Notes: generated from the sequence alone by a model not told the origin. A DNA stretch of 64,000 nt from Bacillus_AD sp047238185 (GCF_047238185.1 NZ_JBDFMI010000001.1:62001-126000), one strand, 5' to 3'; shown: positions 27,295 to 36,105, counted from the stretch's first letter. A program made the numbers and translations.

Positions 27295-27933
27295 TTAAAT
27301 AGCAGCTTTTTTTGAGCTATTGGATGCATGTTGTTTTTTCATAAAATACCCAAGCAGCCAGGAATAGAGAAAGGTAAATATAATGCCGACGACAATCGAC
27401 TTCCACCCGAATACGATGAATCCGACTGCCAGGACAATGATATTGATCAACCGGATGGTCGCAGCGATATTAACGCCCGGATTCTTTTTATGCAGTATTA
27501 GGGCAATAATGTCCATTCCCACTGTGGAAGCATTGCGGGATATACAGCAATAATAGCCGAATGCAATAAACACGCTAGATAAGGCCATGTCAAGAAAGAG
27601 ATTGGTCGTCAAATCAGCCTTTATATGAAAAAACAGCGAAAAAAAGAATAAGTAGAAGCAGCTTCCGATAATTGATTTTACAAAGTTCTCCTTGCCTAAA
27701 AAGAAGAGGCTGACCAATAAGAGCAATATCATAATACTATTGTTTAAGAAAACTATGGAGAATGTCGATAAATGGTGAAAAATGAGCGACAGGCTTGTCA
27801 CTCCGCCATTAATGATTTCATGAGGGACCATCCATTTAGCATAAGCAAAGCTCATGGCAATGTTGCCGATGATGATGTAGGTCAGATCAGTAACCCAAAT
27901 CTGTTTTTGAGAGAAAAAAGGATTTAAAGACAT
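27295..27933 (-). CDS. YitT/YczE-family membrane protein
   Basis: A 212-residue membrane protein with about five or six TM segments of the DUF161/YitT type (SRNASTVGMDIIALIL is the typical conserved region), without the C-terminal DUF2179 domain found in many YitT proteins. ATG 27933 is preferred over GTG 27942 for spacing from AAGGAG. Function of the family is unknown. It may share regulation with the two-component genes 90 nt upstream on the same strand. Confidence 0.83.
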   Translation of the reverse strand: MSLNPFFSQKQIWVTDLTYIIIGNIAMSFAYAKWMVPHEIINGGVTSLSLIFHHLSTFSIVFLNNSIMILLLLVSLFFLGKENFVKSIIGSCFYLFFFSLFFHIKADLTTNLFLDMALSSVFIAFGYYCCISRNASTVGMDIIALILHKKNPGVNIAATIRLINIIVLAVGFIVFGWKSIVVGIIFTFLYSWLLGYFMKKQHASNSSKKAAI

Positions 27934-28024
27934 GTACTTCACGCTCCTTCATCATTCAGCATATCAGGAATGGCGGAGTTATGAAAAAATAAGAATGGAA
28001 TTATGCACAATTGCCCTTTTGTGC

Positions 28025-29026
28025 CTACGTATCAAGGCCAGCTATGGTGTCTTTAAAAAATAGAGCAACCTTCGTACCTCTCCCTTTTTCTGATTCCACG
28101 GTGATGGTATGGTTTAGCTTGTTGCCGATTTGCTTCACCATATAGAGCCCTATTCCTGTGGCTGAATGATGCTGGCGGCCGTTTTTTCCTGTAAAAAAAG
28201 GATCGAATACTCTGGCGAGGTCTTCAGTATCAATTCCGATGCCTGTATCTTCAATAGTGAGCAAAATACCGTCTTCGCGGCTGTCTGTTGAGATTGTGAT
28301 ATATTGCTGCCCATGGCTATATTTAATGGAATTGGATAAAATTTGCTCTATCATATAGCGGCACCATTTATGGTCAGTGAAGACATGGTGCTGTTCATCT
28401 ATTGCTACTTTAGGATAAACATGGGCATAAATAAAGTCTTTTTTCTTACAGTTGACTGCTTCGGTTACCAATGCGGCCAAATTGGTTTTCTCGGGAAGAT
28501 AATCCCTTGAAAAATCGTCAAGGCGCAATACATTCAAGCACTCCTCCAAATTTTGCTTCAGTTTTTCATTCTCTTCCCGGATATCATTGACCGCATCAGC
28601 GGTTCCTTTTTTGGCGGCCAGATCGATGATGGCAATGCTGCCTTTCATATTATGTATCCATTGGTAAAAAAGGGCTTTATGCTCTTTAAACATGTTGTCC
28701 TTTTGATATAATTGTTGATGGTATTTTTGGTGGATCTCATTGATTGTCCCGAAAACCATCCGTTCTTCCAATGTAAGGTCATCTGTCTCTATATAAGGGC
28801 TTTCCTTGGCTTCTGCAATTTTCTTGGAAAAATGCCAATGCACCATACAGCTTATCCCTATATAAATGGCTAGCAGGAAAAGGGAGAGTCCGAGCGGATA
28901 AAGGAATTCATGGTAGCTATGCAGCAGATAAAAATACAAAAGCAGGAGTACGGTATTAATTGAATAAAAGACGATAAATGTTGCTTTGATTTTAAGGACG
29001 TCAGTCAGCAGCTGGATGAAACGCAT
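28025..29026 (-). CDS. Intramembrane-sensing (Bce-like) sensor histidine kinase
   Basis: A 333-residue kinase with two adjacent N-terminal TM segments (about 13-36, 44-62) and almost no extracellular loop, the layout of BceS-type kinases. The H-box FYQWIHNMKGS has His125; the ATPase part shows EQILSNSIKYS (N-box), DTGIGI (G1) and TGIGLYMVKQI (G2). ATG 29026 follows AGAGGTG and overlaps the regulator gene by 26 nt. Such kinases usually sense antimicrobial peptides through a BceAB transporter, but none is adjacent here. Confidence 0.9.
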   Translation of the reverse strand: MRFIQLLTDVLKIKATFIVFYSINTVLLLLYFYLLHSYHEFLYPLGLSLFLLAIYIGISCMVHWHFSKKIAEAKESPYIETDDLTLEERMVFGTINEIHQKYHQQLYQKDNMFKEHKALFYQWIHNMKGSIAIIDLAAKKGTADAVNDIREENEKLKQNLEECLNVLRLDDFSRDYLPEKTNLAALVTEAVNCKKKDFIYAHVYPKVAIDEQHHVFTDHKWCRYMIEQILSNSIKYSHGQQYITISTDSREDGILLTIEDTGIGIDTEDLARVFDPFFTGKNGRQHHSATGIGLYMVKQIGNKLNHTITVESEKGRGTKVALFFKDTIAGLDT

Positions 29027-29681
29027 ATCCGACACCTCTTTTTGTAGAAATAGCATATCCGAGGCCGCATTCCTGCAATTTCTTTTTTACCCTAGTAATG
29101 TTGACGGTCAATGTATTGTCGTCGACGAATGCGACATCATCCCATATAGCCTCAAGCAATTCCTCTCTGGAGATGACTTCATTGGGATGCTGCATGAACA
29201 TCATTAGCAGCCGGTACTCATTTTTGCTCAGTTCCAGTTGCCGGTCCTTATATTGTAGCTTCATGCTATCATGCTGAAGCGTAAGTTCCCCTGCTACGCT
29301 TTCTGCTTCTTCGGCGGTCGCCTGGGATCTTCGGAGGACAGCCTGGATTTTTGCCAACAGGATGCCGATGCTGAATGGTTTGGTTATATAATCATCAGCC
29401 CCCAGTTCAATACCGCGGATCTGCTCTCCCTCGTCGCTCCGTGCGGAAAGGATGATGACCGGAATATTGAAATGTTTCCTTAGCATTTTCACATAATAGA
29501 ATCCATCGAATGTCGGCAAATTTATGTCGAGAAGGATCAAATCAGGCATGGCTTCTTTTACTTCCTCCAGGACTGAATCGAAATCATTAATAATTTCGAC
29601 GTCGAATTCATAAGCTGTTAAATATTCTTTTAAATACTTCTGTAGTTTTAAATCATCTTCAATGACAAAAAGTGTAGGCAA
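29001..29681 (-). CDS. OmpR/BceR-type response regulator
   Basis: A 226-residue regulator: receiver domain with Asp52 (LLDINLPTFDG), then a winged-helix DNA-binding domain (about 127-222; KNEYRLLMMFMQHPNEV). TTG 29681 is chosen because AGAGGTGG lies 5-6 nt before it; a GTG three codons upstream overlaps that site. It is the first gene of the pair and overlaps the kinase. Its likely target is its own promoter region, where a palindrome is seen at 29839-29853. Confidence 0.9.
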   Translation of the reverse strand: MPTLFVIEDDLKLQKYLKEYLTAYEFDVEIINDFDSVLEEVKEAMPDLILLDINLPTFDGFYYVKMLRKHFNIPVIILSARSDEGEQIRGIELGADDYITKPFSIGILLAKIQAVLRRSQATAEEAESVAGELTLQHDSMKLQYKDRQLELSKNEYRLLMMFMQHPNEVISREELLEAIWDDVAFVDDNTLTVNITRVKKKLQECGLGYAISTKRGVGYAFHPAAD

Positions 29682-29838
29682 TGGGTCCACCTCTTCTTCT
29701 TATTTTTACAATTAGTTCTTCCGATTTGGCTATCTTCATTATTGTAGCTGACTATAAGAACTTATTCATTATGAAATAATGCGAGTATCCCATAAAAAGA
29801 GGCAAGCATCAAAAAGTTGCGCTATTCTTCAAAGAAAC

Positions 29839-29853
29839 TTAAGAAATTCTTAA
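29839..29853. promoter_or_regulatory. Perfect palindrome upstream of the response regulator
   Basis: TTAAGAAATTCTTAA is a 7-1-7 inverted repeat about 160 nt upstream of the regulator start on the minus strand. A TAGAAT hexamer follows on the plus strand. It may be an operator for the adjacent regulator; this is inference from position and symmetry. Confidence 0.4.
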
Positions 29854-29999
29854 AGATTGTCTGCTAGAATATGTAACAATCAGGGAATACAGCCATGTCT
29901 GGGCAGGTTCATCTGGCTATCCTTTCTAATTATTTCTATGTGCATAACATCCATTGAGACTCTTCGTGAAATCTGCTAAAGTGAATATAGTAAAGATAA

Positions 30000-30028
30000 G
30001 CAGCTGTTTGGCAGCCGCCTATTTTTTT
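30000..30028 (+). terminator. Weak terminator-like hairpin upstream of ltaS
   Basis: GCAGCTG / CAGCCGC (one mismatch), loop TTTGG, then CTATTTTTTT. No gene ends just before it, so it might end a short leader transcript. Confidence 0.4.
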
Positions 30029-30224
30029 GCAGTAAGCATCACGTGATGGATGTGGCAGCACCATCGCCGATTACCTTCTTTTACTAATTGCTTTTTCGCC
30101 GAAAGAGTATTAATCTCTTATCTTATGGCGCACATAAATAGAAAGTTAGTTATTGCCCGCGTGCTTAAAATAAAGCCTTAAGCTTACATGCAATTACTTC
30201 ATATACAATGTGCAGAGGAGGACT

Positions 30225-32132
30225 ATGACTTTGAAAAAGTTTCTGACTAAAGAGAAACTGTCACACACAAGCATTTCGTTAATGGCTCTTGCCATCATCA
30301 TGCTTTGGATAAAAACATATATAACCTATAAAGTAAGTTTTGATATCGATATAGAGAATGGAATGCAGGAGTTCATCCTGTTCATTAATCCATTATGCTT
30401 CCTGATGTTGATCTTTGGATTCGGGCTATTCTTTAAGGATAAATTCAGGCCAATCTATATAATGGCCATGAGTATTATCGTTTCGGCCATTCTATATGGG
30501 AACGTCGTGTATTATCGTGAATTTACAGACTTCCTGACGATCCCATTATTAAAACAGACAAGTAATCTTGGCGATTTAAGCTCAAGTATATTGACGCTTA
30601 TGTCACCATGGGACCTATTGTTCTTTGTCGATGTTCTGATCCTTGGTTTAGTCATGAAATTTAAACCTTCATTTGTTGTCAATAAGACATACACGAAGAC
30701 CAATCGACGCGTTTATTTCCTTCTAGTTGTGGCAATTGGATTCTTCAACTTAGGACTTGCAGAAACAGAACGTCCTGAGCTTTTGACTCGTACGTTTGAC
30801 CGCGAGATGCTTGTTAAAAATATCGGCACATACAACTACCATTTATATGATGCCTATTTAGCGACAAAAACATCCGCACAGCGTGCAATGGCTGACGGAA
30901 GTGAATTGGCTGAAATTGAGAACTACTCAAATGCCAATTATAAAGAGCCGAATAAAGACACATTCGGTATCGCCAAAAATAAGAACGTTATTCTGATTAG
31001 TTTGGAAAGTTTGCAGAGTTTTGTGATTAACAACCAATTATATGGCGAGGAAATTACGCCATTCTTAAATAAGTTCATTAAAGAGAGCTATTACTTCGAT
31101 AATTTCTATCATCAAGTTGGACAAGGAAAAACATCGGACTCAGAATTCCTTCTGGAGAATTCGTTATATCCGATCGGCCGAGGTTCCGTATTCTTCACCC
31201 ATTCACAGAATGAATATACAACCTTTGCCGAATCACTGAAGAACAAGGGATATAATACAGCCGCACTCCATGCGAACAATAAAAGTTTCTGGAATCGCGA
31301 TGTTATGTATAAAGCGCTTGGCTATGACAGATACTACAATATTGAAGATTATGATGTAAATGAACAAAACTCAGTCGGTTGGGGCTTGAAGGATAAAGAT
31401 TTCTTTACACAATCCATGGCCCACCTGAAAGAATTGGAAGCTCAAGGTGCCCCATTCTATGCGAAGTTCATTACATTAACAAACCATCATCCATATACGC
31501 TGGGTGAAGAGGATGCAACTATCGGCAAATTTGATTCTAATTCAAAGACGCTTAATAATTACTTCCAAACGGTACGCTATATGGACGAAGCTGTTGAACA
31601 ATTCATTAATGGCTTGAAGACAGAAGGACTTTATGAAAACTCGATCATAGTCATGTACGGTGACCATTATGGTATTTCTGAAAACCACAACGTAGCTATG
31701 GCAAAGTATTTGAATAAAGACAGCATCAACGGTTTTGATTCTGCTCAATTACAGCGTGTACCACTGATTATCCATGTCCCTGGCCAAAAAGGACAGGTCA
31801 TCTCTAAAGTATCCGGCCAAATTGACTTAAAGCCGACAATATCGGATTTGCTTGGAATCGATACAAAAGGCAGCATCCAATTGGGGACAGATATATTCTC
31901 TAAAGATAAGCTTGATTTTACTGTATTCCGTGATGGCAGCTTCATTACAAAGGATTACGTGTATACAGGTGAAACGCTGTACGACAAAAAAACCGGTGAA
32001 GTCATTCCGGATAAGTCGGTAGCAAAACCATATATCGATAAAGCACAGCAAGAGCTGGAATACTCAGATAAGATTATATATGGCGACTTGCTCCGTTTTA
32101 CTCAGCAGGGCCAGCAGCACATAGCAAATTAA
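30225..32132 (+). CDS. ltaS: Lipoteichoic acid synthase family protein
   Basis: A 635-residue enzyme with five N-terminal TM segments and an extracellular sulfatase-fold domain (about 245-600). Active-site residues are Glu261 (LISLESL) and the nucleophilic Thr303 (VGQGKTSDSEF). LtaS polymerises glycerol phosphate from phosphatidylglycerol onto the LTA anchor. Bacilli have several paralogues (LtaS, YfnI, YqgS, YvgJ), so this could be one of those. Start is ATG 30225, or TTG 30231, which is better spaced from GAGGAGG. Confidence 0.88.
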   Translation: MTLKKFLTKEKLSHTSISLMALAIIMLWIKTYITYKVSFDIDIENGMQEFILFINPLCFLMLIFGFGLFFKDKFRPIYIMAMSIIVSAILYGNVVYYREFTDFLTIPLLKQTSNLGDLSSSILTLMSPWDLLFFVDVLILGLVMKFKPSFVVNKTYTKTNRRVYFLLVVAIGFFNLGLAETERPELLTRTFDREMLVKNIGTYNYHLYDAYLATKTSAQRAMADGSELAEIENYSNANYKEPNKDTFGIAKNKNVILISLESLQSFVINNQLYGEEITPFLNKFIKESYYFDNFYHQVGQGKTSDSEFLLENSLYPIGRGSVFFTHSQNEYTTFAESLKNKGYNTAALHANNKSFWNRDVMYKALGYDRYYNIEDYDVNEQNSVGWGLKDKDFFTQSMAHLKELEAQGAPFYAKFITLTNHHPYTLGEEDATIGKFDSNSKTLNNYFQTVRYMDEAVEQFINGLKTEGLYENSIIVMYGDHYGISENHNVAMAKYLNKDSINGFDSAQLQRVPLIIHVPGQKGQVISKVSGQIDLKPTISDLLGIDTKGSIQLGTDIFSKDKLDFTVFRDGSFITKDYVYTGETLYDKKTGEVIPDKSVAKPYIDKAQQELEYSDKIIYGDLLRFTQQGQQHIAN

Positions 32133-32145
32133 GATATCATGCAAA

Positions 32146-32177
32146 AACCTCTTAGCACTCCTGCTAAGAGGTTTTTT
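32146..32177 (+). terminator. Rho-independent terminator after ltaS
   Basis: AACCTCTTAGCA / TGCTAAGAGGTT with loop CTCC, then TTTT. Confidence 0.85.
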
Positions 32178-32183
32178 AGATAC

Positions 32184-32225
32184 AAAATAAAAAGGGATAC
32201 AAAGGTGAACTCCTTTGCATCCCTT
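32184..32225 (-). terminator. Terminator of tRNA-Lys
   Basis: On the minus strand AAGGGATGCAAAGG / CCTTTGTATCCCTT with a 6-nt loop followed by a T-rich run, right after the tRNA. Confidence 0.75.
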
Positions 32226-32229
32226 AGTA

Positions 32230-32302
<73 letters not shown>

Positions 32303-32327
32303 GTTGTTTCTGTGAAACAATATATAT

Positions 32328-32355
32328 ATTATAACGCTATAAAATTAAGTGTAAA
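32328..32355 (-). promoter_or_regulatory. Promoter of tRNA-Lys
   Basis: On the minus strand TTTACA, 16-bp spacer, TATAAT, about 26 nt upstream of the tRNA 5' end. Confidence 0.7.
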
Positions 32356-32406
32356 GAAATGCGCTTGTTATTTCAGAAAATAACAAAGAGGAAAGATGAA
32401 AAGGAA

Positions 32407-32431
32407 GAAACCCACATTGATAGTGGGTTTC
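32407..32431. terminator. Terminator downstream of the LDH-family gene
   Basis: GAAACCCAC / GTGGGTTTC with loop ATTGATA; T-rich on the plus side. It lies just after the minus-strand gene end. Confidence 0.65.
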
Positions 32432-32445
32432 TTTCTTTTGGAAAA

Positions 32446-33393
32446 CTAGCCGATCATAGTCATATGTTCTTTCAAGATACTTTCAGACTGGCGGAATTTG
32501 TTCATTTCTTCGTCAGTTAAACGAAGTTCAACGACTTCTTTTACACCGTGGCGTGTAATAATGGCTGGTACGCCCATACAAATGTCCTTCATGCCATATT
32601 CACCATTCAATATAGTGGAGACGGCAATAATTTTATGATCATCATTGAAAATAGAGCGTGTGATATAGGCAATTGCATTACCGATGCCATAATAAGTGGT
32701 CCCTTTACGATTCAGGATTTCAAATCCTGCTTTTCGGACCTGGTCTGTAATTTCATCCAAATCGATATTGCTGAATTTTTCTTTGTGCTCATCAAGAATT
32801 TGCATGAATGGTTTCCCGCCGATCGTTAAGTGGGACCAAGCGACAAATTGGGAATCGCCATGTTCACCCATTGTATATCCGTGAATACTGCGAGGGTCTA
32901 CATCGATATGCTGTGAAAGGATGGATTTCAAACGGGATGAATCTAAAGAAGTACCTGTTCCAAGCACTTGGTTTCTTGGCAGTCCGGATTCTTTCCATAC
33001 AAGATAGGTGATTATATCGACCGGATTGGAAGCTACTAAGAAAATGCCTGAGAACCCGCTCTTCATGACTTCTGTAACGATGGATTTGGCGATCTTCGCT
33101 GAAATTTCCAATGTATCGAGCCGTGTCTGGCCAGGCTTTGGGGGTCCGCCTGCCGTAATAATAATGATATCCATATTTTTGCAATCATCGTACGTGCCTA
33201 AATGGACTTTTGTGCGGGAAGATGTGAAATCTACGCAATGTTGAAGATCCATCACTTCGCCAAGAGCTCTTTCTGTGTTTACATCGATCAATACTAATTC
33301 ATCGACAATATTTTGGTTAACGATTGAATAGCCGGCGCTGGCCCCGACGAAGCCTGTGCCGATAATGGCTACTTTTCTTGTGGAACGTATCAT
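32446..33393 (-). CDS. ldh: L-lactate/L-2-hydroxyacid dehydrogenase family enzyme
   Basis: A 315-residue NAD-dependent LDH/MDH-family enzyme: Rossmann GTGFVGAS (12-19), DVNT after the second strand (Asp37, NAD), catalytic His178 (GEHGDS) and substrate Arg residues. At the position that sets substrate choice (Gln in LDH, Arg in MDH), the mobile loop reads PPKPGQTR with Pro85. So lactate specificity is not assured; it could act on another 2-oxoacid. ATG 33393 follows GAGGAGAG. It is monocistronic. Confidence 0.88.
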   Translation of the reverse strand: MIRSTRKVAIIGTGFVGASAGYSIVNQNIVDELVLIDVNTERALGEVMDLQHCVDFTSSRTKVHLGTYDDCKNMDIIIITAGGPPKPGQTRLDTLEISAKIAKSIVTEVMKSGFSGIFLVASNPVDIITYLVWKESGLPRNQVLGTGTSLDSSRLKSILSQHIDVDPRSIHGYTMGEHGDSQFVAWSHLTIGGKPFMQILDEHKEKFSNIDLDEITDQVRKAGFEILNRKGTTYYGIGNAIAYITRSIFNDDHKIIAVSTILNGEYGMKDICMGVPAIITRHGVKEVVELRLTDEEMNKFRQSESILKEHMTMIG

Positions 33394-33807
33394 AATATGT
33401 CTTCTCTCCTCTATAGGTTGTTTCCTTTATTTTCTGATTTATCAATATGCGAATCATGCAGCCTTCACCATCAAGAATAGCTGTGAAGTACTGAACATAA
33501 AACGTATACATGAATTATATGGTGTAAATCCACTGTGTGAGAATAGTTTTGACTGTACATTTTTTCTTTATGACTTTTTTTTGTATGAAGTCAGATTTTA
33601 CAGAAAAAAAGTGCAAGAAAGAGCATCCATCAATAATTGTCCGTTCGTATCTATATAAAAGATGATAGAAGAATATTGAGGTCGTTGGCAGAGATAGATT
33701 TTTTTAAGCATACTCGGGTGAATCAGTTAAAAATCCGCTTAGGCGGATATTAAAAAAGGATATGAATGTGTTAAAATTTAACAATAATCAAGAAAGGTGT
33801 GATGTAA
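33394..33807. other. AT-rich gap upstream of LDH and the short leader ORF
   Basis: A 414 nt gap. CTGTGAAGTACTGAACATAA at 33481-33500 resembles only loosely the Rex site expected near ldh. A small hairpin ATCCGC-TTAG-GCGGAT sits at 33733-33748. No gene seen. Confidence 0.45.
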
Positions 33808-33867
33808 ATGGAAAGTGTACATAGCAGCAGTCTGAAGAAAAATGCAATTGAGGTCCACTACGGGTAA
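33808..33867 (+). CDS. Possible 19-codon leader peptide
   Basis: ATG 33808 with AGAAAGGTGTG upstream opens a 19-codon frame (MESVHSSSLKKNAIEVHYG) ending 54 nt before the methyltransferase start. Its last codons and stop form the left arm of a 10-bp hairpin. It may be a leader peptide for translational or transcriptional control of the methyltransferase, or a small modified peptide precursor. Coding is not proven. Confidence 0.45.
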   Translation: MESVHSSSLKKNAIEVHYG

Positions 33868-33893
33868 TCCATTTTATTTGGTTGATTACCCGT
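33860..33893 (+). promoter_or_regulatory. Hairpin overlapping the leader stop codon
   Basis: ACGGGTAATC / GATTACCCGT, a perfect 10-bp stem with a 14-nt loop. The left arm covers the last codons and stop of the 19-codon ORF. There is no T tract. A ribosome stalled in the leader would block the stem, the geometry of a leader-peptide attenuator; this is inferred. Confidence 0.5.
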
Positions 33894-33921
33894 CATATTG
33901 GTTCACTAATGGAGGGTATAT

Positions 33922-34548
33922 ATGTTAAATAATCAAGGTTTTAATGTATGGGCAGCTTATTATGATAATACAGTTCAGGTCAGTGAAGAAAACAACCAAT
34001 ACCCCTTTGCCGGGTACACACACATCTTGGATATGATATGTAACGAAGTGATGCAGAAAAAGAATTCTTCTGTTTTGGACATTGGATTTGGAACAGGCAT
34101 ACTATCCAGCAAATTATATGAAAATGGACACCGTATCGATGGAATAGATTTTTCCACAGACATGATCGCCATTGCCCAACCCAAAATGCCAAAGGCGAAT
34201 TTGTTGGAGTGGGATATATTGAATGGAATGCCTGAAGCTTTTTATGGAAACACGTATGACTATATTATTAGCACCTACACATTGCACCATTTTACAGATG
34301 AAAAGAAAGTATCCATTATCAATACCCTATTATCTATGTTGAATAAAAACGGCAAAATATGCATTGGCGACATTTCTTTTGAAACAAGAGAAAAACTTGA
34401 AAAGTGCCGGCAAGAAAATGTGGAGTTTTGGGATAATGAGGAATTTTATTTCGTTTATAACGAAATAAATATTTTACTGAAAGGTTCATGTATTTGTGAA
34501 TTTTACCCACTATCTCTTTGTGGAGGAGTAATGATAATCACTAAATAA
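33922..34548 (+). CDS. Class I SAM-dependent methyltransferase
   Basis: A 208-residue methyltransferase with motif I VLDIGFGTGILS (about 53-64), an acidic strand GIDFSTDM and the post-motif ISTYTLHHFTDEKK, as in YrrT/UbiE-like enzymes on small molecules. There is no TM. AATGGAGGG precedes the ATG. The substrate is unknown. It is preceded by a short ORF and hairpin, which is unusual for this family, and ends at a strong terminator. Confidence 0.87.
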   Translation: MLNNQGFNVWAAYYDNTVQVSEENNQYPFAGYTHILDMICNEVMQKKNSSVLDIGFGTGILSSKLYENGHRIDGIDFSTDMIAIAQPKMPKANLLEWDILNGMPEAFYGNTYDYIISTYTLHHFTDEKKVSIINTLLSMLNKNGKICIGDISFETREKLEKCRQENVEFWDNEEFYFVYNEINILLKGSCICEFYPLSLCGGVMIITK

Positions 34549-34568
34549 AATAGGGTGTTAATAAGAGC

Positions 34569-34603
34569 AAAAGAAGCGTTCCAAAGATAGGAACGCTTCT
34601 TTC
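34569..34603. terminator. Bidirectional terminator
   Basis: AGAAGCGTTCC / GGAACGCTTCT with 7-nt loop and A/T flanks, between the methyltransferase (+) and the membrane-anchored protein (-). Confidence 0.85.
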
Positions 34604-34605
34604 AT

Positions 34606-35418
34606 TTATTTCAACTGGATTGTGAATGTTTTGGCTGGCGTAATTTCGGCATGTGAATCTCCATCGGAAACGGGGGATGTGGTAAATGTGAAAGAAGTTA
34701 GGTCCTTAAGATTTTCACCCCGATCATTCAATAAACCTACTATTCCTTTCCGTTCTTCATTTGCCCGATAATCAATTTTGCTGACGGAAGAGGTCCCCAT
34801 AAACGTATCTTCCGAGAAAATGAAATTCTTATCGGGTACATCATATGAAGTGCCGCCGGGATTGAAGGTAACCCTTTCCAAACTGAAAAATTGGATTTCT
34901 TTTGTTGATGTATTTTTTGCCTGATAGGTCAGCTCTATATACGCAATTCCTTTATCATCGATTTCACTCTTTGAATAGGCAACTTTTTGGTCCATTTCTT
35001 CCATGCTCAGATGATCATCTTGATAAGCTTCCATTGCCTCTTCATACGTTAATCCGGTATATTGCGACAATAGTTCTTTTGTGTCATCTGTCAGACCATC
35101 CATTGAAATAATCCGTACATTCTTAACTGTGATGGACATAGGATAAACGTTGAATGTTTGATTGATTGTATAGTCCTTCAATAAAGTATAGGTACCCCAG
35201 TTTTTTTGTTTGATTTTTTGCCCTTCTGAAGTCAGTTTTTCAGGTCCATATTCATCAGTGACAGGTACGTTTTCTTTCTTCTTTTCATGCGATTGGGATG
35301 TGGAAGAAGTGTGTGTTTTTTCATCATTCGTTCTGTTGTTGACAAGAAAGAATATCAAAGCCGCCGCCAGAATGATGCAAAGCAATAAAATAATCAAGCC
35401 CCTTTTGTTTTTGAACAT
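34606..35418 (-). CDS. Membrane-anchored extracellular protein, function unknown
   Basis: A 270-residue protein with one N-terminal TM (about 6-26), a Ser/Thr/Lys-rich linker (30-50) and a beta-rich outer domain with several aromatic segments (TFNVYPMSITVKNVRI, YIELTYQAKNTS). That strand order resembles the DUF4352-like telokin/immunoprotective folds found in Bacillus surface proteins, but I cannot name the family. ATG 35418 follows AAAGGATT. Confidence 0.75.
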   Translation of the reverse strand: MFKNKRGLIILLLCIILAAALIFFLVNNRTNDEKTHTSSTSQSHEKKKENVPVTDEYGPEKLTSEGQKIKQKNWGTYTLLKDYTINQTFNVYPMSITVKNVRIISMDGLTDDTKELLSQYTGLTYEEAMEAYQDDHLSMEEMDQKVAYSKSEIDDKGIAYIELTYQAKNTSTKEIQFFSLERVTFNPGGTSYDVPDKNFIFSEDTFMGTSSVSKIDYRANEERKGIVGLLNDRGENLKDLTSFTFTTSPVSDGDSHAEITPAKTFTIQLK

Positions 35419-35506
35419 GTTGGAATCCTTTCGATATGTATTCGTATGTGGAGAGATATTGCTTCTCCAGTTACAACTATACCTTTTTTAGGGAGAAATG
35501 TAGAGG

Positions 35507-36031
35507 ATGTCCCCTTTTGAAAAGGAAGGATTCCATGTTCAAAATCATGAGAGTAAAGAAATAGGTACTTTCATTGTGGCAGTATTGGAGGCCACGATGA
35601 TTAATGGCGGAATGTTACAGACAGTTAATTTACTGAACAGAGTTATTCTATTGGAGAAATGGGCTGTAGCAATTAGCCCATTTGTGCTTGAAAAAATATC
35701 GCCGGAAGACGATGATTTTTTCCTCATTAAGCCGAAACATTCCGCTTTTTATGAAACTGCATTGAATACATTGCTATACCAGCTGGTTGCCAAGCACGTC
35801 ATTTTAACAGGGATTGCAGGCAATATTTGTGTGCTCTTCAGTGCCAATGAAGCCTATATCCGTGAATATAACATATATGTACCGGCCGATTGCATAGCCT
35901 CCAATACAAAAGAAGAGAACGATTTTGCTCTCCGCATGATGAAAGAGGTTCTCGGAGCTGATATAAAAGCCAGCAATTACATTTCATTCGTTGATGAATT
36001 TTGGTTTATGGCGGAGGGAATAACTGGATAA
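35507..36031 (+). pseudogene. Degenerate isochorismatase-family (cysteine hydrolase) gene
   Basis: The C-terminal 105 residues are a clear isochorismatase-like hydrolase with Lys (LIKPKHSAFY) and Cys (GIAGNICVLFSANEAY). The N-terminal third is damaged: the strand carrying the catalytic Asp (normally xxDMIND) reads VLEATMINGG, with Thr at the Asp position, and the segment before ISPEDDDFF is shortened. The ribosome site is poor. It looks like a decayed gene with internal deletion rather than an active enzyme. Confidence 0.6.
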
Positions 36032-36040
36032 TATTGGATA

Positions 36041-36069
36041 ACATATTTACAGTTCTACTTCCAATACTA
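36041..36069 (+). promoter_or_regulatory. Candidate sigmaG promoter of the spoVA-type operon
   Basis: ACATA and AATACTA with a 17-bp spacer resemble the sigmaG pattern (GHATR / CATWMTA), 37 nt before the DUF1657 start. Forespore expression is expected for spoVA genes. The match is partial. Confidence 0.35.
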
Positions 36070-36105
36070 TCTTTGTAAAGAGAAACTCTTCAAGGAGGCG
36101 TCATC

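Larger units (their letters stand above)
29682..30224. other. Divergent regulatory gap before ltaS
   Basis: A 543 nt gap between the divergent regulator and ltaS genes. It holds the palindrome at 29839-29853 and a weak hairpin with T7 at 30000-30028. No ORF with a ribosome site is visible. Confidence 0.55.

Noticed and set aside
33481..33500. Rex-like site upstream of the LDH-family gene
   Set aside because: Only the left half (TGTGAA) fits; the right half has several mismatches.
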